64,000 bases of DNA from Bifidobacterium sp. ESL0745 (GCF_029433335.1 NZ_JAQTHX010000001.1:1240001-1304000); one strand, 5' to 3'; positions 1-9,074 are shown, counted from the stretch's first letter. The notes: generated from the letters alone by a model not told the origin. Numbers and translations: made by a program.

Positions 1-2
1 TT

Positions 3-1517
3 GACGAGGCCGACAGCAACAACGCTGAAAGCAACACCCTGCTCCGCAATCAGGCCGAAGCTTGGGGGATGAATGTCATCGAATCGGATTTGTCGGCTGC
101 TTCTAAAGATGCAGAGGGCGATTCAGCAGCACCTGCACAGCGTTCAAATGTGGATTCCGATTTACCAATTGCCGACAATTCCATAAACAGCAAGCCATTC
201 GTTTACCGCTACGTTCCTGGATCCGACAACACTAACACGCAAAACAGCAACCCCCTGAATGCCGGAACTCCAACGATTCCTGATCTGCGTAAGGCCAGCG
301 GACTCGAGGCGATGGACTACGCGCAGGCGCACATGCCCGTCACCCGTGAGCTGATGAAACGGCTCACAGAATCCGTTGATTTCCACGGCGTCCGCATCGC
401 GACCTGCCTCATCCTCGAGCCCAAAACCGCCGTGCTGCTGCGCGAACTCAAGGCGGCGGGGGCGCTGGTCGGCGTGTGCTGCGAGCCCGGCGGGGTGGAC
501 GAGCGCGTGGCTGAGCAATTGCGCGCCGAGGGCATCGAAGTGGAGGCCAAAAACGACTGGACTTCCAAGCAATACCACGACGGCGCGCTGCGGCTTCTGG
601 ACACGCTCAACCCGAACATCATCATCGACGACGGCGCCAGCTTCGCCCGTCTCGCCACCCGCGAGCGCCCCGAAATCGTCAAGAACCTCATCGGCGTGGC
701 CGAGGAGACGACCAGCGGAGTCCGCGCCTTCCAAGCCATGCAGGATGACGACGCACTGCCCTACCCCGTTGTCGCCGTCAACGACAGCAAACTCAAAACC
801 GACTTCGACAACGCCCACGGCACCGGCGAGACCTGCGTGACCACCATCCAGGAACTCCTCGGCGCCCAATGGTTCGCGGGCAGGAACATCACTGTCATCG
901 GCTACGGACCCGTGGGACGCGGCTTCGCGCTGCGCGTGCGGGCGCTCGGCGCACACGTCACCATCTGCGACACCGATCCGGTCGCCTGTCTCAAGGCGGT
1001 ATTCGAGGGCTTTCCTACCACCGATATTGACGAGGCGCTGCCCGAAGCAGACATGGCCGTTTCCGCCACCGGCGTGCGGCACACGCTTGCGTTGGAACAT
1101 TTGCGCTTGATGAAACCGGACGCCGTGCTAGCGGTCATCGGCGGCATCGCCGACGAGATCGCACTGGACGATATCCCTTCGTTCCGCCACCAGCCCGGAC
1201 ATGATATCACTACTATCCAAATCCCAAACGGCCCCGAACTGACGCTGCTCGCGCAAGGCGACGGGGTCAATTACACGGCCGGCGGCGGCAATCCCATCGA
1301 AATCATGGATCTGAGCTTCGCCGTCCAGATGAGTGCGGTCACCCATCTTATCAGAGACCAAGGAAAATTGCCGAATCAGGTCATCCGCCTCGACGCCGCC
1401 ACCGACCGCGAAATCGCCAGCATCGCCTTGCAGGTCCGTGGCTACCAAGCCAGCCACGCGGTCGCCGACAACGGCTACAGCTGGAAAACCACTCGTTTCG
1501 ACGCAATGCGAGACTGA
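3..1517 (+). CDS. S-adenosylhomocysteine hydrolase-like protein (5' end may lie outside window)
   Basis: The family hydrolyses S-adenosylhomocysteine reversibly to adenosine and homocysteine in the cytosol. Visible family motifs are EETTSGVRAF, VNDSKLKTDFDN and the NAD-binding Rossmann turn VIGYGPVGRG. Numbering from the first ATG (base 69), the recognisable enzyme starts near residue 72. The sequence before it is Ser/Asn/Asp-rich and looks like an extension. The reading frame is open from base 3, and no convincing ribosome binding site precedes base 69, so the true start may lie left of the window. The next gene is a predicted SAH/MTA deaminase, which fits a role in clearing SAH. The usual Cys/Ser-rich N-terminal substrate motif is not evident, so catalytic activity is inferred rather than certain. 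Confidence 0.8.
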   Translation, partial: DEADSNNAESNTLLRNQAEAWGMNVIESDLSAASKDAEGDSAAPAQRSNVDSDLPIADNSINSKPFVYRYVPGSDNTNTQNSNPLNAGTPTIPDLRKASGLEAMDYAQAHMPVTRELMKRLTESVDFHGVRIATCLILEPKTAVLLRELKAAGALVGVCCEPGGVDERVAEQLRAEGIEVEAKNDWTSKQYHDGALRLLDTLNPNIIIDDGASFARLATRERPEIVKNLIGVAEETTSGVRAFQAMQDDDALPYPVVAVNDSKLKTDFDNAHGTGETCVTTIQELLGAQWFAGRNITVIGYGPVGRGFALRVRALGAHVTICDTDPVACLKAVFEGFPTTDIDEALPEADMAVSATGVRHTLALEHLRLMKPDAVLAVIGGIADEIALDDIPSFRHQPGHDITTIQIPNGPELTLLAQGDGVNYTAGGGNPIEIMDLSFAVQMSAVTHLIRDQGKLPNQVIRLDAATDREIASIALQVRGYQASHAVADNGYSWKTTRFDAMRD

Positions 1518-1591
1518 TATGGCGTGATCATCTTTAAGATAACTAGTAATCGATTTCGATACAACATGATGAAGATAATGAAAGCGACTTT

Positions 1592-2980
1592 ATGAACCAG
1601 TCCCCCACTTCCCTTGACATCACCGCGAACGATGGCTCCGACGAGAAGACCGTCTACCTCTACTCGGCAAAACTCGTGATCCCTGTCACCGCACCCGTCA
1701 TCCCAGGCGGCGCGGTGGCCATACGCGGCGAACGCGTGCTACACGTCGGCACGCGGCGCTGGGTACTCGGTGAGCTCAAAGAAGAGGGCATCGATCCGAC
1801 CGACGTTGTGGAACGGCACTTTGACGGGGTGCTGATGCCGGGGCTGGTCAACGCACATACCCATTTGCAATACACCGGTATGGCAAACGTCGGGCAGGGT
1901 CACTATAAGGATTTCCACGGTTGGGAACTGGCGTTCGACAAGGTCTACGCGACGGCCGAAGAGACCAAGCCTTGGCGGCAATGGGCGTTCGACGGGGCAC
2001 GCCAACTGGTTCAAAGCGGCACCACGGCGGCCGCTGACATTGTTACGGATATCGAGGCGGCAGGAGCACTGGCCTCGCAGGGCCTGCACGGCATCGCCTA
2101 CTGGGAGGTGATGAACTGGCACAACAAGGACTGGGAGGACCACGGCAAAAAAGCACTCAGGGAAAGCCTCACCCGGCTCGAAGCGCTCAACCTGCCGAAT
2201 ATCGGCATCAGCCCGCACGCGCCTTACACCCTTGATTCCGAGCCGTTCATCGACCTGCCCGACATCGCCCGCCGCTTGAACATGCGCCTGCACATCCACC
2301 TGGCCGAAACGCCGCTGGAAGCCGGCTCACACCCGGCGATCCTCACCACCTACACCGCCAAGGACTGGAGCGACGAGCGCTGGGCCAACTATCTTGAACT
2401 CAAACGGCACGGCAAGGGCGCCTCGGCCATCCAGTTCGTCGACAGCCTCGGCTCGCTCGGCCCCGATGTGCATATCGCCCATGGCGTCTGGGCCAACCGC
2501 GAGGATCGGCGTATCCTGCGCCAGCGCGGGGTGGCGGTGGCCCTGTGCCCGCGTTCCAACGAAATCACGCACACCGGCAAGGCCGCGCCCGTGCGCCGCT
2601 ATATGGACGAAGGCAATATCCTTTCGATCGGCACCGATTCGCTTTCCAGCTCCCCCAGCCTGGACCTTTTCGACGAGGCCGCCATGGTTTACGCCATCGC
2701 GCGGGAACAAGGCTATGCCAAGGACGACCTGAGCCACCGCATCATCCGCATGATGACGCTGGGCGGGGCCGAATCGATGGGTATGCACGTCGGCACCCAA
2801 CGCATCGGACAGATCAACGCCGGGGCACTGGCCGACTTCGCCTTCCTCGACATGCCGGCCGAAACCCACACGCCCCGCGAAATCGAACACACGCTGGACG
2901 AGTTGGTCCGCCACGGCTCCGGACACAACCGCGCCACGGTGATTTCCGGCAAGCTCACCTATAACGACAACGTCTTCTGA
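1592..2980 (+). CDS. amidohydrolase, SAH/5'-methylthioadenosine deaminase type
   Basis: A metal-dependent amidohydrolase of 462 residues in the MtaD/SsnA/TrzN group, members of which deaminate S-adenosylhomocysteine or methylthioadenosine to the inosyl derivative. Metal-ligand motifs in order are PGLVNAHTHLQ (about residue 90), SPHAPYT, HIHLAETPLE, HGVWANRED, and GTDSLSSSPSLDLFDE with the last metal-binding Asp. It lies 74 bases after the SAHH-like gene in the same direction and is probably co-transcribed with it. The pairing supports an S-adenosyl nucleoside substrate. Other amino-purine or guanine-type substrates cannot be excluded from motifs alone. Confidence 0.8.
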   Translation: MNQSPTSLDITANDGSDEKTVYLYSAKLVIPVTAPVIPGGAVAIRGERVLHVGTRRWVLGELKEEGIDPTDVVERHFDGVLMPGLVNAHTHLQYTGMANVGQGHYKDFHGWELAFDKVYATAEETKPWRQWAFDGARQLVQSGTTAAADIVTDIEAAGALASQGLHGIAYWEVMNWHNKDWEDHGKKALRESLTRLEALNLPNIGISPHAPYTLDSEPFIDLPDIARRLNMRLHIHLAETPLEAGSHPAILTTYTAKDWSDERWANYLELKRHGKGASAIQFVDSLGSLGPDVHIAHGVWANREDRRILRQRGVAVALCPRSNEITHTGKAAPVRRYMDEGNILSIGTDSLSSSPSLDLFDEAAMVYAIAREQGYAKDDLSHRIIRMMTLGGAESMGMHVGTQRIGQINAGALADFAFLDMPAETHTPREIEHTLDELVRHGSGHNRATVISGKLTYNDNVF

Positions 2981-3179
2981 GCCGGCGATAACGCCTATTT
3001 TTGTGGGACTGATCAGCTCCAAGAGTTCTATGCCCAAATGCCCAAATGGCCAAAAACATTCAAATTTGCCATATCAAATGTCAAAACCTTCCGGTTTCAA
3101 ACCCGCCGGTCTTCCGATAAACGAAACGTCTATCTGACAGGCAACGGAAAGAATCAAGAAAGTATTAAAAGCAGGTCCT

Positions 3180-3230
3180 TTGAATACCCGAGGGTGGCCG
3201 ATGCTATGATGCATACGTCACGTCGTATGC
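3180..3230 (+). promoter_or_regulatory. candidate promoter and operator upstream of the ABC transporter
   Basis: A TATGAT -10-like hexamer (3205-3210) is preceded at 19 bases by TTGAAT (3180-3185). It is followed directly by a perfect 7-bp-arm palindrome, GCATACG/CGTATGC, at 3211-3230. An inverted repeat abutting a -10 box is the usual geometry for a repressor site. The binding protein is unknown, and the assignment is inference from position and symmetry. Confidence 0.4.
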
Positions 3231-3325
3231 GGGAACCCGATGCGATTGTCAACAATGAACAATCAGCGATCCGCAATCCCCGATACGATACGTTTTCAAT
3301 ATCCAAGAGCAAGAGGTCAGCAATT

Positions 3326-4207
3326 ATGCCATCACCACTTTCCAAACGCCTTATCCGCGTTCTCGCCGCCACGCTGAGCATCGCCGCGCTGGCCGTGGGC
3401 GCCGCCGGCTGCGGCTCGAGCAAGTCGAGCAGCAACACCGGCAGCTCCGCCAATTCCAACGACATCACCCAGCAGACCATGACGCCGGGCACGCTCACGA
3501 TTGGCACCGGCCAGCCCACCTACGAACCGTGGGTCATCGGCGACAAGCCTGAAACCGGCAAGGGCTACGAGGCCGCGGTCTCCTACGCGGTGGCCGAGAA
3601 GATGGGCTTCAAGAAGTCACAGGTCAAGTGGACGCGCACCACCTTCGACCAGGCCGTCGCGCCGGGCGCGCAGAAGGACTGGGATATGAACATCCAGCAG
3701 TTCTCCATCACCCCGGAACGCAAGAACGCCGTGGACTTCTCTCCCAGCTACTACAACGAGACGCAGGCCGTCGTCGTCCTCAAAAACGGCAAGTACGCCG
3801 ACACCAAGTCGCTTTCCGAACTCAAAAAAGGCATGATCGGCTCCATGGTAGGTACCACAAGCTACGACTTCACCGTCTCCAAGATCAAGAAGGACGTCAA
3901 GACCTTCAACGACAACGCGTCTTTGGCCCAGGCCCTCGACAGCAACCAGATCGACGCACTCGTGGTCGACACCCCAGACGCCGTCTATATGGTGCAGAGC
4001 GGCCAGGTCAAGAACGCCAAGGTCATCGGCCAGATCCCCGGTTCCGAGGACAAGGACGGCATGGGCATCGTCCTGCCGAAGGGCTCCAAGCTCACCCCGT
4101 CGGTCACCAAGGCCGTCAACGCTCTGCAGAAGGACGGCACCATCACCAAGCTGCAGCATGAATGGCTCAAGGAATACACCACCGATATCCCGATGCTTAA
4201 GAACTGA
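3326..4207 (+). CDS. amino-acid ABC transporter substrate-binding lipoprotein (copy 1)
   Basis: An extracellular solute-binding protein family 3 member of 293 residues. It would capture an amino acid at the cell surface and pass it to the permease and ATPase encoded downstream. The chosen ATG is preceded by AAGAGG and gives a typical lipoprotein signal: basic MPSPLSKRLIRV, a hydrophobic stretch, then the lipobox-like AAGC with Cys near residue 28. A Ser/Asn-rich linker precedes the mature domain, which starts at DITQQTMTPGTLTIGTGQP. An in-frame extension to 3038 lacks signal features and was rejected. The gene next to it is a close tandem paralogue. The substrate is not determined; context suggests a sulfur-containing or polar amino acid. 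Confidence 0.88.
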   Translation: MPSPLSKRLIRVLAATLSIAALAVGAAGCGSSKSSSNTGSSANSNDITQQTMTPGTLTIGTGQPTYEPWVIGDKPETGKGYEAAVSYAVAEKMGFKKSQVKWTRTTFDQAVAPGAQKDWDMNIQQFSITPERKNAVDFSPSYYNETQAVVVLKNGKYADTKSLSELKKGMIGSMVGTTSYDFTVSKIKKDVKTFNDNASLAQALDSNQIDALVVDTPDAVYMVQSGQVKNAKVIGQIPGSEDKDGMGIVLPKGSKLTPSVTKAVNALQKDGTITKLQHEWLKEYTTDIPMLKN

Positions 4208-4279
4208 TCGAAGTTATCGTTTCGGCTTATACCTTGGCTTCGATAACAAGGTATAGATAACGTCTATGGATGATCTCAA

Positions 4280-4328
4280 GAATCCTCCCACCGTTCGGCG
4301 CGTCACGCACGGAACGGTGGGAGGATTC
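4280..4328 (+). terminator. perfect 17-bp hairpin between the two binding-protein genes
   Basis: The arms at 4280-4296 and 4312-4328 are perfect complements (start GAATCCTCCCACCG) with a 15-base loop, followed by TTATATTT. It probably attenuates or stops transcription after copy 1, so that copy 1 and the downstream genes differ in level. Confidence 0.75.
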
Positions 4329-4441
4329 CGTTATATTTGGCTGTGTCAGGCCGTTTATCCGCCCGCTTTCCTTTTTCTTTGGTGTCACTATCGAATCCGG
4401 CGGTTCGGCGTCGCTTCATCCTCATAAGGGGTAGCCAATCC

Positions 4442-5305
4442 ATGACATATTCAGCCAAGAAAAACATCACAAGAATCATCGCGGCTGCGGCCGGGGTCGC
4501 CATGCTCGTTTTGGGTGCGGGTTGCGGAGGATCTTCCAATTCCAGCGCCAAATCGGGCGATATCACCCAGCAGACCATTACGCCGGGAACGCTCACCATC
4601 GCCACCGGCCAGCCTGCCTACACGCCGTGGGTCATGGACAACAAGCCGGAAAGCGGCAAAGGTATGGAAGCTGCCGTCGGTTACGCGGTTGCCGAGAAGA
4701 TGGGCTTCAAGAAATCACAGGTCAAGTGGGTTCGCACCACCTTCGATTCGGCCATCGCACCCGGTTCTCAGAAGGACTGGGATATGAACATCCAGCAGTT
4801 CGGCATCTCCAAGGAACGCGCGAAAGCCGTCGATTTCACCCCAAGCTACTTCAACGCCGATCAGGCGGTCATTGTGCTGAAGGATGGTAAATTTGCCGAT
4901 AGCAACAGCGTCAGTGGCCTGAAGGACGCGGCGATCGGCGCGATGGTGGGCACGACCAGCTACGATTTCGCCACTTCCAAGATCAAGAAAGACGTCAAGA
5001 CCTACAACGACAACGCCACCCTCGCTCAAGCCCTTGATTCCAACCAGATCGACGCCATCGTGGTCGATACTCCTACCGCCGTCAACATCGTGAAGTCCGG
5101 ACAGGTCAAGCGTGGCAAGGTCATCGGCCGTATTCCCGGTTCCGAAGATCCGGAAGGCGACGGCATCGTTTTGCCGAAGAATTCCAAGCTCACAGCCGCG
5201 GCCACCAAGGCGATCAACACCCTCCAAAAGGACGGCACGCTCGACAAACTGAAGAACGAATGGCTTCAGGAGTATCTGGTCAACGTTCCCGAGCTGTCGA
5301 AGTAA
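4442..5305 (+). CDS. amino-acid ABC transporter substrate-binding lipoprotein (copy 2)
   Basis: A 287-residue family 3 solute-binding lipoprotein, closely similar to its upstream neighbour over the mature domain (shared blocks AVAEKMGFKKSQVKW, KDWDMNIQQF, LAQALDSNQIDA). The signal is MTYSAKKNITRIIAAAAG, a hydrophobic core, then a Cys after LGAG near residue 24. The linker is shorter than in copy 1. It follows the internal hairpin and precedes a second hairpin, so each binding protein may be a separate expression unit. Divergent positions such as PWVMDNKP against PWVIGDKP suggest the two copies could differ in ligand preference. Confidence 0.88.
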   Translation: MTYSAKKNITRIIAAAAGVAMLVLGAGCGGSSNSSAKSGDITQQTITPGTLTIATGQPAYTPWVMDNKPESGKGMEAAVGYAVAEKMGFKKSQVKWVRTTFDSAIAPGSQKDWDMNIQQFGISKERAKAVDFTPSYFNADQAVIVLKDGKFADSNSVSGLKDAAIGAMVGTTSYDFATSKIKKDVKTYNDNATLAQALDSNQIDAIVVDTPTAVNIVKSGQVKRGKVIGRIPGSEDPEGDGIVLPKNSKLTAAATKAINTLQKDGTLDKLKNEWLQEYLVNVPELSK

Positions 5306-5327
5306 CGCCTGTTCCCCTCTTATTTCC

Positions 5328-5370
5328 ATGTTGTTCCTACCGACTGATTCCAAATCGGTAGGAACAACAT
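5328..5370 (+). terminator. perfect 16-bp hairpin after binding protein copy 2
   Basis: The arms ATGTTGTTCCTACCGA (5328-5343) and its exact complement (5355-5370) enclose an 11-base loop. There is no long T-run, so it may act as an mRNA stabiliser or processing site as well as a terminator. Confidence 0.65.
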
Positions 5371-5494
5371 AACTTGCCAAAAACGAATGGCGATTCTTTG
5401 ACCATTTACAGTCTGAAACGGCCAAATGGTTGAAGGGTCACACTACAATCACTTCTTGTCAGACCGTCGATTCCCTTCACCAGATTGGTCATCA

Positions 5495-6352
5495 ATGCCT
5501 CAGACTGCAACACAAAACATCAGTGCCATCGAGCTCGAGCGCCAAGGCTACTTACGTAAACAGAACCTGCGCTCCGTCGCTATCAGCGTCGTCAGCACCC
5601 TGGTACTCGCCGCACTTATCGTCATAGGACTCAAGGTTTCCCCTGGCTGGCCGAACGTACGCGAATCGTTCTTCTCAGGCAAATACTTCGCGCAATCCTT
5701 CCCGGTCGTTCTCAAAGGCCTGTGGCTCAACCTTGAGGTGCTGCTCTTCGCCACCGTGGGTGTAGCGATTCTGGGCACGGCGCTGGCCATGATCCGTATC
5801 AGCACCTCCCCGCTGCTTTTCCCGCTTCGTGCGCTGGCAACGCTGTACACCACGCTGATGCGCGGCATCCCCATGATCGTGCTGCTGTATCTGATCGGCT
5901 TCGGCATTCCCGGCCTCAACATTTTCGGACGTATCCCCGCCGCCGTTCTCGGCACCATCGCCATCATCCTCGATTACTCGGCGTTCGTCGGCGAAGTCCT
6001 GCGTGCCGGCTTCCAGGATGTCCATCCCTCACAACGCGCCTCGGCACGTTCTCTGGGGCTTACCAGCGGCCAGACCATCCGTATCGTCATCATTCCGCAG
6101 GCGCTGCGCAACGTCGCCCCGGCGCTGATGAACGACTTCATCTCCATGCAGAAGGACGCGGGCCTGATCTCCACACTCGGCGCGGTCGACGCGGTTCGCG
6201 CGGCGCAGATCACCGTGGCACAGACCTACAACTTCACCCCCTACGTGGTGGCCAGCGTGCTTTTCATCTGCACCAGCGTGCCCTTCATCCTCCTGAACGA
6301 CTGGTATTCCAAGCGGCTGCGCGGCCGCGAACAGGGCATGGGCGTGGTATGA
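5495..6352 (+). CDS. amino-acid ABC transporter permease
   Basis: An inner-membrane permease of the His/Glu/Gln/Arg/opine family, 285 residues. It has a cytoplasmic N-terminus (MPQTATQNISAIELERQGYL), a first membrane helix near residues 28-46, and the conserved loop around LRAGFQDVHPSQRASARSLG that docks the ATPase. It lies after the two binding proteins, and its stop codon overlaps a small reading frame leading into the ATPase gene. The start at 5495 matches the family. An upstream in-frame ATG at 5426 is possible, and neither has a strong ribosome binding site. Confidence 0.9.
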   Translation: MPQTATQNISAIELERQGYLRKQNLRSVAISVVSTLVLAALIVIGLKVSPGWPNVRESFFSGKYFAQSFPVVLKGLWLNLEVLLFATVGVAILGTALAMIRISTSPLLFPLRALATLYTTLMRGIPMIVLLYLIGFGIPGLNIFGRIPAAVLGTIAIILDYSAFVGEVLRAGFQDVHPSQRASARSLGLTSGQTIRIVIIPQALRNVAPALMNDFISMQKDAGLISTLGAVDAVRAAQITVAQTYNFTPYVVASVLFICTSVPFILLNDWYSKRLRGREQGMGVV

Positions 6353-6426
6353 GCGAGAACGCCACCAACCCGATCAGTCCGATCAATCCGTTTCGGCGTC
6401 GAATTCTGAAAGCCAGGTACCAATGA
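6349..6426 (+). CDS. 25-codon bridging reading frame between permease and ATPase
   Basis: An ATG at 6349 overlaps the permease stop (ATGA). The frame runs 25 codons and ends in a TGA that again overlaps the ATG of the ATPase gene (ATGA at 6423). Its first codons (MSEN) resemble the ATPase start (MSETN), so it may be a duplicated start region. It has no recognisable product. It could couple translation of permease and ATPase, or be a chance frame. Confidence 0.3.
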   Translation: MSENATNPISPINPFRRRILKARYQ

Positions 6427-7301
6427 GCGAGACCAATTCACAGACTCAAGATCAAGGCACGCTGTCGCCAACGCAGACGCGGGGCACGCAATCATCGCAG
6501 CCCCAGACCGCTGCAGCCGTTTCGACCGCCGACGCCACCTCCTCCGATGTCGTCAAACCCGTTCTGCACCTCGACAACGTGAAGAAGACCTACCGCAACG
6601 GCAAGGTCGAGAACCATGTGCTCAGAGGCATCTCCTTCGATATCAACCCGCACGAGGTGGTAGCGCTTCTGGGCCCTTCCGGTTCCGGCAAATCGACGCT
6701 GATGAAGTGCATCAACCTTTTGGAACGCGTCGACGACGGGCAGATCTGGCTCAACGGCACCGACATCACCGACCCTCGCGTCAACGCGGACAAGTCCCGC
6801 GCGCGTATCGGCGTGGTGTTCCAGCAGTTCAACCTGTTCCCGCACATGAGCGTGATCAAAAACGTGACGCTGGGTGCCATCAAAGTCCACCACTGGCCCA
6901 AGGATAAGGCCGAAGCCAAAGCACACGAACTGCTGCAGCGCATTGGGATGGACACCAAGGCCAAGGCCTACCCCGACCAGCTTTCCGGCGGCCAGCAGCA
7001 GCGCGTCGCCATCTGCCGCGCGTTGATGACCGACCCCGAACTCCTGCTGCTCGATGAGATCACCTCCGCGCTCGACCCGATGCTCGTAGGTGAGGTGCTG
7101 GAAATGGTCACCGAGCTCAAAGACCGCGGCACCACTATCCTGATGGCCACCCACGAGATGGAATTCGCCCATCATGCCGCCGACCGCGTGGTGCTGCTCC
7201 AGCAGGGCGTCATCGCCGAAAACGGCACACCAAAAGAAGTCATGGAGGAATCGCAGAACCCTGCCACCCGCGAGTTCTTCAGTCACTTCCGCGAGGTGTG
7301 A
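6423..7301 (+). CDS. amino-acid ABC transporter ATP-binding protein
   Basis: The cytosolic ATPase subunit that powers uptake, 292 residues. Motifs in order are Walker A GPSGSGKST (about residue 84), the Q-loop FQQFNLFPHM, the signature LSGGQQQR, Walker B LLLLDE, a D-loop SALDP, and the switch His in MATHEM. The family usually starts close to the VLHLDNVKKTYRNG strand, so the first 45 or so residues (Gln/Thr/Ser-rich) are an extra, probably disordered, N-terminal extension. The gene is translationally coupled to the preceding reading frame, and a strong hairpin follows it. Confidence 0.93.
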   Translation: MSETNSQTQDQGTLSPTQTRGTQSSQPQTAAAVSTADATSSDVVKPVLHLDNVKKTYRNGKVENHVLRGISFDINPHEVVALLGPSGSGKSTLMKCINLLERVDDGQIWLNGTDITDPRVNADKSRARIGVVFQQFNLFPHMSVIKNVTLGAIKVHHWPKDKAEAKAHELLQRIGMDTKAKAYPDQLSGGQQQRVAICRALMTDPELLLLDEITSALDPMLVGEVLEMVTELKDRGTTILMATHEMEFAHHAADRVVLLQQGVIAENGTPKEVMEESQNPATREFFSHFREV

Positions 7302-7356
7302 GTACTCGCCTCTCCACCTGTGCGGACGCATACACAAAAACAAACCGGTAATAATA

Positions 7357-7407
7357 AAACGTCGCAATCACGTCACGGATCAAAACCGCGATGTGATTGC
7401 GACGTTT
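7357..7407. terminator. bidirectional terminator between the ABC operon and ribF
   Basis: Perfect 15-bp arms starting AAACGTCGCAATCAC (7357-7371 and 7393-7407), with an A-rich run on one side and CTTATTCT on the other. It sits between convergent genes and can serve both. Confidence 0.8.
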
Positions 7408-7468
7408 CTTATTCTGCTAGAAAATATGTTACCTGTCAGAAATCGTCAGACTTTGCGCTTATATTGTA

Positions 7469-8866
7469 TTACTTCGCGTCGGTAATCTCCAGCGTCTGGT
7501 CCGCGTAATCCTGCAACGCGGCCTTGAGCTCGTCGGTACCGTCGAACTTGACCTGGCCACGCAGGAACTGTGTGAACTCGACACGCACCTTGTGGTCGTA
7601 AAGTTCCAGCCAATCCTTGGTGACGCAATATGGCTCGATGACGCGTTCATTGATGCCGGTCTCATCGCTATACGTCGGCTTGGTACCAATGGAAATGGCG
7701 GCAGGCCAACGCCACGGCGAACCTTCAGCCATGCGCATCTCATCCGAAGGCGAGGCAAGATTGGCGGCATCCCCGCCACCGACAGCACGGCTTTCCTCAG
7801 CAGGTCCGCCGCCATTGCCATTACCAGCGTTAGCGCCGTTCACCGTACTGTTCGTACCATTGCCGGCATTACCGCCATTTGCGGCGTTGTCACTGTTTTC
7901 GTTGCCATTCACACCATTGCCGGTTTTATCATAACCAGCGTTGCCGGTGTTGTTGCCGCCACTCTTAGCGCCATCAATCGGCCCCAAATCGACCAGCCAA
8001 CCGGCGTAGACGCCGTCAACCGGCACATAGCCTTCGACCACCTGCGCCAAGTTCGCGGTGGGGAAGCCGATCTCGCGCCCACGCTGCTCGCCATGCACCA
8101 CCGCGCCTTCGACGGCATGGTCGTGTCCCAAAATCTCGGCAGCGGCCTTCACACACCCCTGCGAAAGCAGGTAGCGCACGTTGGTCGAGCTCCAGACCCG
8201 CACCTTGCGGCAGTTGTTCTTCTTGGTCCACGCGCGCAGCTCGGCCTTGTTCATGCCCTCCCGCGGGTCCTGCGGCTCGCCGATGCCTTCCGGCATCTTC
8301 GGCTCAAAATGCGCGGGAACCCACGTATAGCCGGGCCCCAAATCATCGACCACGTCAAGCTCGAAGACGCGCGTGGCCTCGCAAAGCTCCTGAATGGCCT
8401 TGATATCGCCCTTGCGATTCGCACCCAACGCCGCGTCCTGCCCGAGCACGAGGGTGCGCATACCGAGCTTGCCGACCATCTGGCCCAGGAAGAAGCGGAA
8501 CGATTTGGCCGCGAACGCCATCGTATAACGCAATACAATTACGCGATCCACGCCGAGCTCCCGCATGACTCGCGCGCGCTGCTCTACGGAACTCAACGCC
8601 TGGACGTCCACGAAACCTTTCGGCAGATCCATGTCGTCGTGCTCGTTGGCATAGGTGTGCGCGAGCGCCGGCCGCGGGTCGAGAACCATCACCACAGCCA
8701 GCGAATCGGTCTGTTTCGCCAGCTCCACGACGCGCTTGATGACGGCCTGATGCCCCTTGTGCATGCCGTCGAACACGCCGATCGTCATCACCGCGCGCTT
8801 GTGCGAGCTCAGGGTGGGCCAATCTACCAATCCGTTATGGTCGGGTGTCAACCTGGTGATTTTCAT
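7469..8866 (-). CDS. ribF: bifunctional riboflavin kinase / FMN adenylyltransferase with Asn/Gly-rich insertion
   Basis: Converts riboflavin to FMN and then FAD. The start MKITRLTPDHNG is preceded by AAAGGA. The adenylyltransferase motif GVFDGMHKGHQAV lies near residue 30 and the kinase motif GREIGFPTANL near residue 265. The kinase domain then resumes with ISIGTKPTY, ERVIEPY and LYDHKVRVEF. Between VYAGWLVDLGP (about 290) and AAISIGTKP (about 385) lies a low-complexity insertion of roughly 85 residues rich in Asn, Gly and Ala, not expected in RibF. Its DNA is a degenerate short repeat of CCATTGCCG-like units. Total length is 465 residues against roughly 310-350 usual for the family. The insertion falls in a kinase-domain loop, so activity is likely retained. 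Confidence 0.93.
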   Translation of the reverse strand: MKITRLTPDHNGLVDWPTLSSHKRAVMTIGVFDGMHKGHQAVIKRVVELAKQTDSLAVVMVLDPRPALAHTYANEHDDMDLPKGFVDVQALSSVEQRARVMRELGVDRVIVLRYTMAFAAKSFRFFLGQMVGKLGMRTLVLGQDAALGANRKGDIKAIQELCEATRVFELDVVDDLGPGYTWVPAHFEPKMPEGIGEPQDPREGMNKAELRAWTKKNNCRKVRVWSSTNVRYLLSQGCVKAAAEILGHDHAVEGAVVHGEQRGREIGFPTANLAQVVEGYVPVDGVYAGWLVDLGPIDGAKSGGNNTGNAGYDKTGNGVNGNENSDNAANGGNAGNGTNSTVNGANAGNGNGGGPAEESRAVGGGDAANLASPSDEMRMAEGSPWRWPAAISIGTKPTYSDETGINERVIEPYCVTKDWLELYDHKVRVEFTQFLRGQVKFDGTDELKAALQDYADQTLEITDAK

Positions 8867-9074
8867 CAAAATCCTTTGTCTCGTTTGCCGCAAGCTATTT
8901 TATCAGCCGAACCGCCCACGCGAAAGCCCCTTTTCTTGAGGCTTTATATACGATTGGCAAGTATATTTGTCATACGCGAAGATAATTTTCAGCACTACTC
9001 GGCACATGGAGAACAGGGCGAATCGGCTTGTGGGACCAATCGACAATTCCATCATCACCAAGCGTTACAGCCCT

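Noticed and set aside
162..1100. Long minus-strand open frames opposite the SAHH-like gene
   Set aside because: Composition and residues reflect the antisense of a conserved gene; no ribosome binding site or family match.
3038..3325. N-terminal extension of binding protein copy 1
   Set aside because: The in-frame extension lacks homology and would bury the lipoprotein signal; AAGAGG precedes 3326.
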